A stretch of 26,194 nt of DNA from assembly GCA_000277445.1 (NCBI GenBank), contig AJWJ01000324.1, positions 1 through 26,194 on the forward strand, written 5' to 3'. Origin of the DNA: Polysphondylium violaceum (taxonomy: Eukaryota; Evosea; Eumycetozoa; Dictyosteliales; Dictyosteliaceae). Below are positions 20,088 to 26,194 of this stretch, piece after piece. The position numbers and the translations under genes are program-made. The notes beneath the pieces are model-generated. The model searched no databases. It saw only the letters and a program-made list of their open reading frames with translations, and was not told where the DNA came from. How positions within the stretch are numbered: the stretch's first letter is position 1; every line of letters starts with the position of its first letter.

Positions 20088-23000
20088 ATGACGACTATTA
20101 ATGATAATGATTTAGTTTGGTATGATCTATTAATAGTATAGTTGTAGTGGCAATAATATTAACTGAAGTAATAGGATATCACCAAAGTTATATGATGATT
20201 TAAACAATGTCCTTAGGTATCAGATTACCATAGACAAACTACTATTTTCATCATCATCGCCATTATTGACGGTCCCTCATGAACTCAGTACACTGAGAAT
20301 CATTATATCATATCACGATATAACTGATACAAGAGATATGCAATCATGTGCGACAACACTGCCGACAACTATAACACACATAGAGCTGTATTTTGATATC
20401 CCCTACGATGTAACAAATGATCTATCAAGTATCATATTAAAATTAAACAAATTTCTCTATAATACTAGTCATAGTTTGCGTTCATTAACTATATCAAATA
20501 GTAATAGTAATAAGAGTAGCTATAATAGAGATGATAGAGTTGAAAGTATACTACTTGCCAGAGACAAGAGTATGGTGTATTTACATATCCCCCCATCTAT
20601 CATTCATTTAGAGATTGACTGTCTGAGTCAAGATATAGCAAGTTCTCTTTGTTTGAGTAGTGTAAAGAGTTTAAAAGCTGGGCATTGTACACAGAGTAGC
20701 ATAGAATACTTTATGACATATCTAGAGCCAGCAAGAATATTAACAATTGATGTGGTTGTAAGTGATAATACTGTAAAGAGTCTAGTTATAGAGAAAGGAA
20801 CACTTGATGTTAAAGTTGATGATAGATACCATATTCATTCATTTGATATAACCCCAATGTACAATAGCAATACAAGATATCTATTATTTGAAGATATTGA
20901 TACACCCGAAGAACCCCTGCCAGAGAACCTAAAGTCGTTGCATTTGTTGGGAAACTACTCTTCTTTTGATAGTATTCCAGATACTGTCGAGTATTTGATA
21001 TGTGAAAGACTCACCTCCCTGTACAGCATAAAGTTACCTCGACAACTAAGGTATCTATCATTGGGCATTGAATTTGATCATCTCCTCACTGGTATTCCCC
21101 TATCTACAGAATACCTAGAATTGTTTCTATCCAATAGATGGCCGCTATCCTATGGATATATCCCAAACACTGTGAGATATCTGAAAATCAACTGCGATCA
21201 ACAACAGCAAACTGATATCAGTGTAATTAATATTCCATCGACTATTAAACGTGTGTATATAGATCCATTTAAAAGTCATCTAGTGAAAATCATTGATGAA
21301 AGCCAGTATTACAGTAGACCCCAACATCCATTAAAGGGACTGGTGTTGTCAGATTCTTTTAATCAAATTCTGACGACCACATCATTACCTGAAAATCTTT
21401 TGGAACTTACATTTGGTTCGAATTATAGAGAGACCATCATCGATAGAGTTTTGCCCCCATCGTTGACCACATTGGTGTCAAAAGGAGCCACATGTATATT
21501 TGCAACAATCCCACCAAACCTAGTATCAGCTTGTCTTGGCAAACATCATGATTCTTTGGCAAAGATGTCTCTATTAAATGAATACCATATCAATTATAAA
21601 AATCAAAATGTAGACTTGGAATCTATGCCAAATTTGAAAAGACTTGTGATCAAAGATTGTTATTATGAGAGTCCAATCAAAGTGCCGCCAAACGTTAAAG
21701 AACTAGTTGTAAAAACCTATCGATTTCAACTTGCCCCCAATAGTAGTCTTGAAAAACTATATATTGAAACAAAGATGAGACAAGAACCCATTCAATTCCC
21801 TCAATCTCTAAAGTCTATAACAAATATTAGTACAAAGATAGAACTGGAATCTTTACCTTTTCATTTACAAGAATTAACTTTAAATTATTATTTAAATAGG
21901 AATCTAATTAATAGTAGTAATTTAAAAAAATCTATTATAGATATCAATAATAATAACAAACATAGCTATAATAACAATCAAAGGTAATATATTTAATTAT
22001 ATAAAAAGATAAGATGTTAACAAATTCATTTATTATTTAGAGATAAAGATAAAGATTTATTTTTTAATATATGGAGATCAGTTTATTTACAGTTTAAAAT
22101 TTTAGATTTCTTGATTTGTCCTTTTGATAAAAAGGAAACAAATATATTATTAGTACCTTTTAAACCCAACCAATCAACTCTATTTATTAAAAACATAAAA
22201 GATTTTGATCACAATATAGAGACTGGAATTAAAAAGGTGATAATAGATTATGATTGTTTATTAGCTCTCACAAGACCAATTCCTCAAAATTTTTTAAAAC
22301 TTATGGACATTAAATATCATGTATATCAACAAGATGTTTCCATTCCTGTTAATACAACTCATATTTTATGGCCTTTGAATCAAGTCATTTCACCTGGTGT
22401 TTTGCCAAATGGAATTTTATCTTGTTTATTTGGTAATGATTATAATCAAATTATACCTCAAGGTTCTTTGCCAGAGTCTTTGGTGAACATAGTGTTTGGT
22501 AGTAAATTTAATCAAGATTTGGATAATATTCACTTTCCATTGAAATTAAAATATTTAACTTTTGGTAATGGTTTTAGACAAACTTTAAAGTCAAATAGAA
22601 TTCCAATGACTTTGAAGCATTTAAAACTAGGTTATATGACTCGTAGAATTTTGAAAAAAATCAATCAGTTTGATACAAATATAGATCATTTGGAATTCAA
22701 GACTGGTGGACCAGAACAAGTTGACCAAACTCATCTACCAAAATCTATTAAATATGTTAGACTAAACATGTCTTTTCAAAGTGAACCTTGTACAATTACT
22801 TTTTTACCAAATATAAAATGTGTATACACAAAAGAACCACAAGAAATTTTATATGTACAAGAAGACAATTCAAAAACTATTAAAAAGAAAATGGAAAATA
22901 ATGGAAAGATTAATCGATCAATTCAATTAAATCTTTTAATGAATATAGATAAATTTATTAAACCAAATATCCTGGGTCAAAATATAAAATCTATAATGTT

Positions 23001-23502
23001 TCAAAATAGTTTTAATCAATTATTATTACCGGGTTCTTTACCAGAGTCATTAGAGTCTTTAGTTTTAGAAGGAGATTATAATCAACCAATTGGCGATAAT
23101 GTTTTACCAAAATCACTCGTTACTCTTGTTTTTGGTTCAAAGTTTGAACAACCTCTATTGCCAAACATAATCCCACCAAATGTAAAGTCATTATCATTTC
23201 AAAGAGGATACTATAATGAAAATTTGTTGCATTGGATTCCTTGTTCTGTTCAAGAATTTACAATTGGTTCAAATGATACAAATATCAACAATCCATTATT
23301 TCCAGTTGAAAAAATATCTCTATCAATTACAAAGTTAATAATTGGTGATAATCAACCTATTTTTTCTGTAAAACAAATACCATCTTCTGTGACTTTTCTA
23401 AAACTTGGGCCATGTCTGACCTATCAGTGTATTGGACCAAATGTTTTATATTTAGAAACAAGTAAAGATTTTGATCAACCTTTACATATTTTATTTAATT
23501 AA
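20088..23502 (+). CDS. FNIP-repeat protein with two FNIP modules joined by an intron
   Basis: FNIP repeats are leucine-rich-like units of about 22 residues found in large numbers in dictyostelids and also in mimivirus-type giant viruses; their molecular role is unknown, possibly as substrate adaptors with an F-box-like N terminus. The proposed exons are 20088-20135, 20188-21983 and 22041-23502, about 1,101 residues. The middle-to-last joint is well supported: AAAG/GTAATA donor, TTATTTAG acceptor, 57 bp, frame kept. The 52-bp first intron (GTATAG donor, CAAAG acceptor) is tentative; without it the first in-frame ATG is 20338, but the frame stays open upstream to 20167. The first module has degenerate repeats plus SFNQILTTTSLPENLLELTFG, and ends Asn-rich. 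The second opens with the F-box-like start DKDLFFNIWRSVYLQFKI (about 618-635), then clear repeats such as NSFNQLLLPGSLPESLESL. No start codon precedes the second module, which favours a single gene. Confidence 0.72.
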
Positions 23503-23506
23503 TTTT

Positions 23507-23841
23507 TTAATAGGTAACAGCTTTGATAACCATGTGTGGTTGATGAGTACCTTTAATGATGAATCCAAAGGTGTAGCTAGAGCTTGTGTTGACTGATGGT
23601 TGGTAAGATTGTAATGAAAGGATGTTTCCGTTCTTGGCAATATTCCAAAGAAGAATTGTCTCTTAAAGAGATTCACCAGTGGAGATAAACAAGTTGATAA
23701 TTACAGTTTTACCATGGTAGGAATGAAGTCACTGGAACGATTCTGCAAACAATTGTGTATACTCTCAATGCACCAATCACTTACCAAGAAAGTAATGCAC
23801 CAAATGGCAACTGCAACTGTTAATAATAAAGCACAAAGAAT
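23507..23841 (-). pseudogene. Decayed CBM49-type secreted carbohydrate-binding protein
   Basis: The 51-codon frame 23662-23507 reads ETILLWNIAKNGN, LSLQSYQPSVNTSSSYTFGFI and IKGTHQPHMVIKAVTY before its stop. This matches the second half of the CBM49 fold (WN...SLPSYQ...SYTFGYI), a cellulose-binding module common in dictyostelid extracellular matrix and spore-coat proteins. In the same frame upstream, after an in-frame stop at 23663-23665, comes YHGKTVIINLFISTGESL, resembling the GKT...I first half but about a dozen residues too short. Another in-frame TGA stands about where the conserved first Trp is expected. Farther upstream, in another frame, ILCALLLTVAVAIWC (about 23841-23797) looks like a signal peptide without an ATG. 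I tried splice models (for example GTAAGTG to TTTGCAG); none gave an open frame. It ends 4 bp past the stop of the convergent FNIP gene. Confidence 0.55.
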
Positions 23842-24428
23842 TAATTAATATTTTGAAAAAATAATATAAACTTTACCAATTTAAAAGAATTGATAATTTT
23901 TTTGATTAATGTTTTAGACATTGTTATAAATAAATTATCATGATAAAAAACTTCATAAGATAACTAGATCCATCTATAAAATGTAATGGATGGAAATCCT
24001 CACGTTAATCATTGTGCATTATTTCAAAACATTAAAACTTTAAATTTTTAAAAATAAAGATGATTGGTTTTTATTCACCTATTGCAAACATACCATATTA
24101 TCATATTAGATATCCTCCATCTATAATACAATATATATGATATACACCTTATAGATCCATATTTTATTAAAAAAAGCTTTTAATTTATCGATTTTTATTT
24201 TTCCCTCTATGTGCTGTAAAGATGTAGTTGATGAATTTTGCCTATTATGCAATTTAAAAGATAACCTAAATTCTTGATTGAGAAAGTTTTGTGTAGCCCA
24301 GGTTAAAGGCAATATCTTAATTAATTAGGTTGTTGTAAAAATGAATTCTAACAGAAAAAACGTCAAAATACTTGAAATGATTTTTGTAAATTTTTATCCC
24401 GACAAATGAATAAAAGTTTTAAAATGTC
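23842..24428. other. Intergenic, no supported gene
   Basis: AT-rich stretch of nearly 590 bp between the CBM49 remnant and the tRNA gene. A 63-codon open frame (24312-24121, minus) beginning near LPLTWATQNFLNQEF has some non-simple sequence but no ATG of its own at the start and no family I recognise. It could be a fragment of a lost gene or chance. Confidence 0.5.
24412..24424 (-). terminator. Pol III T-run terminator of the tRNA gene
   Basis: Downstream of the tRNA on the minus strand come two runs of TTTT (complement of 24421-24424 and 24412-24415), 5 bases past the discriminator. T4 runs are sufficient pol III stops in many eukaryotes, and the second copy would serve as backup. Confidence 0.55.
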
Positions 24429-24500
24429 TAGCTCAGCCAGGTTTCGATCCTGGGACCTTAAGGTTATGAGCCTCACGCGCTACCCCTGAGCCACTGAGCT
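24429..24500 (-). tRNA. tRNA-Met (CAT), initiator-type
   Basis: A 72-nt cloverleaf including discriminator A73, no intron and no encoded CCA. The acceptor stem AGCTCAG pairs with CTGAGCT. The D arm is GCTC-AGGGGTA-GCGC with one mismatch, the anticodon stem TGAGG/CCTTA (one G-T wobble), the loop CTCATAA with anticodon CAT, and the T arm CCAGG-ATCGAAA-CCTGG. The A1:U72 pair together with A54 and A60 in the T loop (ATCGAAA instead of TTCGAnn) are hallmarks of eukaryotic initiator tRNA, so it should load the start Met rather than internal Met. Internal A and B boxes are present (GTGGCTCAGGGG and GGATCGAAACC). A run of T follows at the 3' side. Confidence 0.9.
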
Positions 24501-24624
24501 ATAGATGATATTTTTCCAGAATCACTTTTAATTTTTACCCTTTTTTTGTTTTAATTAGGTAAACGTACATGTGTTCTGGACTAGGCAGTATGTAGGGTAA
24601 AAACTAATTTTTTTTGTATTAACA

Positions 24625-24653
24625 AGGGATCACTCTGTCATTGAATGATCCCT
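24625..24653. repeat. Perfect 8-bp stem-loop
   Basis: AGGGATCA (24625-24632) pairs with TGATCCCT (24646-24653) around a 13-base loop. There is no T-run directly after it on either strand, so it is not an obvious terminator. Confidence 0.7.
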
Positions 24654-24750
24654 CAGAAACTACGACCAACTTGACTTTATACCAGTTTCAACCTCCTAGC
24701 TACTATACAGATACTATATATTTTTAGCCTCTTTTCAATAAAAAGATTCT

Positions 24751-24781
24751 TAAGGCCTACACAAATCGTGTATGAGCCTTA
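24751..24781. repeat. Two-part stem-loop
   Basis: TAAGGC/GCCTTA (24751-24756 with 24776-24781) and TACAC/GTGTA (24758-24762 with 24768-24772) form an 11-bp interrupted stem with loop AAATC and a small asymmetric internal loop. Confidence 0.65.
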
Positions 24782-24927
24782 TTTATAACACAAAAAACAA
24801 AACTTTTAATTAAAGCAAATGTCCTTGGCTTGACGGTAAAAGGCCTACCCAATGTCTTCATAATTAGAAGTTCATCCTGTCACTTTCTGCGCAAAACGGT
24901 GATTTGTGGAATTGAAACTGATGATGT

Positions 24928-26194
24928 TTATTTGTATTTGTTTTTAAAATTTGAACTTCCCACTTTGTTACTTTGGTAATCAACTTCTTTGTAAACCATG
25001 TTTTGATCAATGATATGATAAGTACAATTACCGTCAAGATTTATTTGCTTTAAATTGGGGAATAACTTTTTGTTTCGAAGTTTTTTTACTATCCTCTTGT
25101 CCATATATCTATGAGTACTAAATCTGGTTATGTTCTTGAATGTGGTTTTGAAATAATTCAAAAATGGGGAATTGCTATAATCCAAAAACCTGATTTTTAA
25201 AGTCTTTACACTGTCTGGTATTTCAAGCTCTGGGTATAATTGAAGGTCAAATTCAAAAGCGAGATATGTAACACTGTTGGGAATTATAATAGGTTGAAAC
25301 AAATCCCTCCTACTCTTAACCAAATGGAATTTTGTTACACTGTTTGGTATAGATCCTTTAGGAATAGGCTTTGAGTAATGTAATTTAAGATCAGTTACAC
25401 TTGTTGGAATCAGACCAACAAAAAGTTCGCCAGAATAGTGTAATACCAATTTGACTATTGTGTTTGGAAAATAGCTATGAAACGGGCTAGGGCCGGTAAA
25501 TGATTCAAAACGGCGAGAACTAAGCATTTTAAGTTCAGTCAGGGATGAAGGTAAAATTGGCAACTCTTTCATATCATTATCTATAGAAAGACGTACTTTC
25601 GTGGCTGATTGTGGTAAATATGGTACGTCTTGCTCAGATTGTTCATCATTCCAATTACTATAATGTAATACACGAGATAGACAATTATTTTTGGAAATAT
25701 TTGTAAATGAGCATTTTTTCAATAATAATGTTGTTAATTTCTCTGGGAATTTTTTTGGTGACGTTGCGGTTTCGCCAACTAAACCCAAGAAATTATACTC
25801 CAAGTGATCCAAGTTTGGTGGCAAAGGAGTTGAGTCTATTGAAGGTGTACTCATTTTAAGTTGAGTAACACTCGTTGGTATTTGATAAGCCACATCAGAA
25901 TACTCTGTATTTAACTTTAAATATTTTAACGATCCATTACCATTGCCTGTAAATGTAAAATTACCATATATCGCAAGATATGTAAGATTTGGAGGCATTT
26001 GATTTAAATTAAAATCTATTTTTGCTTTATAAGAATCATCATTGAATTGAAATTTTGTGAGAGATGGTGGGAGAAGTTGAGACAGGTGGTGAAACTTCAA
26101 ATTCGTCAATCTTTTCTTGTCTACTATACTCAGATAACTACTATCAATAGTTAATGTTTTGACAATCTTTGGTATTTGGTCGATACTGGCAGAG
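24928..26194 (-). CDS. FNIP/LRR-like repeat protein, 5' end beyond the window
   Basis: A continuous open frame runs from the right edge to a stop at 24928 (422 codons visible). No ATG occurs between the edge and about 26109, and the frame stays open to base 26194, so the start lies outside. The protein is made of repeats of about 22-25 residues with the pattern (L/I)PxS(L/V)TxLxL, for example LPPSLTKFQF, IPTSVTQLKM, IPNSVTKFHL, IPNSVTYLAF and IPDSVKTLKI. These are diverged FNIP-family units in which the SFN/FN part is mostly lost. No signal peptide or membrane segment is visible in this part, and the C terminus is basic. Function unknown; it belongs to the same expanded dictyostelid family as the gene at 20088-23502 but is in the opposite orientation, with the tRNA and the CBM49 remnant between them. 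Confidence 0.85.
   Translation of the reverse strand, partial: SASIDQIPKIVKTLTIDSSYLSIVDKKRLTNLKFHHLSQLLPPSLTKFQFNDDSYKAKIDFNLNQMPPNLTYLAIYGNFTFTGNGNGSLKYLKLNTEYSDVAYQIPTSVTQLKMSTPSIDSTPLPPNLDHLEYNFLGLVGETATSPKKFPEKLTTLLLKKCSFTNISKNNCLSRVLHYSNWNDEQSEQDVPYLPQSATKVRLSIDNDMKELPILPSSLTELKMLSSRRFESFTGPSPFHSYFPNTIVKLVLHYSGELFVGLIPTSVTDLKLHYSKPIPKGSIPNSVTKFHLVKSRRDLFQPIIIPNSVTYLAFEFDLQLYPELEIPDSVKTLKIRFLDYSNSPFLNYFKTTFKNITRFSTHRYMDKRIVKKLRNKKLFPNLKQINLDGNCTYHIIDQNMVYKEVDYQSNKVGSSNFKNKYK

Larger units (their letters stand above)
24501..24927. other. Intergenic with two short stem-loops, upstream of tRNA and 3' of FNIP-like gene
   Basis: About 430 bp with no open frame. It contains the hairpins at 24625-24653 and 24751-24781 and a 9-bp direct repeat AAGGCCTAC (24752-24760 and 24840-24848). 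Dictyostelid retroelements often insert next to tRNA genes, but I see no terminal repeats, coding remnant or poly(A) tail that would support one here. Confidence 0.45.

Noticed and set aside
20167-20338. FNIP gene starting at the first in-frame ATG (20338)
   Set aside because: The frame is open with protein-like composition back to 20167, and a 52-bp intron links it in phase to an ATG at 20088; the upstream model is preferred but still tentative.
24121-24312. 63-codon minus-strand frame between the CBM49 remnant and the tRNA
   Set aside because: No ATG at a suitable place, no recognised family, and AT-rich tail; kept only as a note in the intergenic entry.
24429-24930. Retroelement inserted at the tRNA gene
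   Set aside because: Dictyostelid TRE elements target such places, but no coding remnant, end repeats, target duplication or poly(A) tail is visible.

Overview
The window is nuclear DNA of a dictyostelid social amoeba (Amoebozoa). The evidence is an AT-rich genome with long A/T homopolymers, short AT-rich GT-AG introns (about 50-170 bp, with one of 348 bp), Asn-rich tracts inside conserved proteins, FNIP-repeat proteins (a family massively expanded in dictyostelids), and a large C-type-lectin/TIG/EGF surface protein of a dictyostelid type. The species cannot be fixed from the sequence. Intergenic composition is milder than that of D. discoideum, so another dictyostelid genus is plausible, but this is inference.

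Left part (1-8.8 kb): four genes run on the minus strand. They are a copper-transporting P1B ATPase with two metal-binding domains (99-3119), a seven-repeat RCC1-like propeller with a possible mitochondrial presequence (4180-5421), a classical short-chain dehydrogenase (5542-6524), and actin-related protein 3 of the Arp2/3 complex (6959-8729). Arp3 was rebuilt as four exons; the last is a 14-nt micro-exon. Middle (8.8-13.3 kb): a 0.9-kb divergent promoter separates Arp3 from an HBS1 ribosome-rescue GTPase (9649-12278, plus, four exons). HBS1 converges tail to tail, 98 bp apart, on a divergent ARF-like GTPase (12377-12958, minus) with altered switch regions.

Right part (13.3-26.2 kb): a minus-strand gene of about 5.8 kb encodes a roughly 1,880-residue type I membrane protein. 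Its order is signal peptide, C-type-lectin-like region, about a dozen TIG/E-set repeats, one EGF motif, a membrane-proximal domain, a TM segment and a short tail. Diverging from it is a two-module FNIP gene (20088-23502, plus) whose halves are joined by an in-frame 57-bp intron. After it come a decayed minus-strand CBM49-like gene, an initiator-type tRNA-Met(CAT), and a second FNIP-like gene that runs off the right edge. This right end (FNIP genes, a pseudogene, a tRNA gene, small hairpins) looks like lineage-specific accessory DNA, while the left and middle are conserved housekeeping genes.

The genes do not form one pathway. I found no convincing new multi-gene system, and no retroelement, CRISPR array or other mobile element that I could support. 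The most unusual items are the switch-altered ARF-like protein, the two-module FNIP gene, the TIG super-repeat, the Arp3 micro-exon and the CBM49 remnant.
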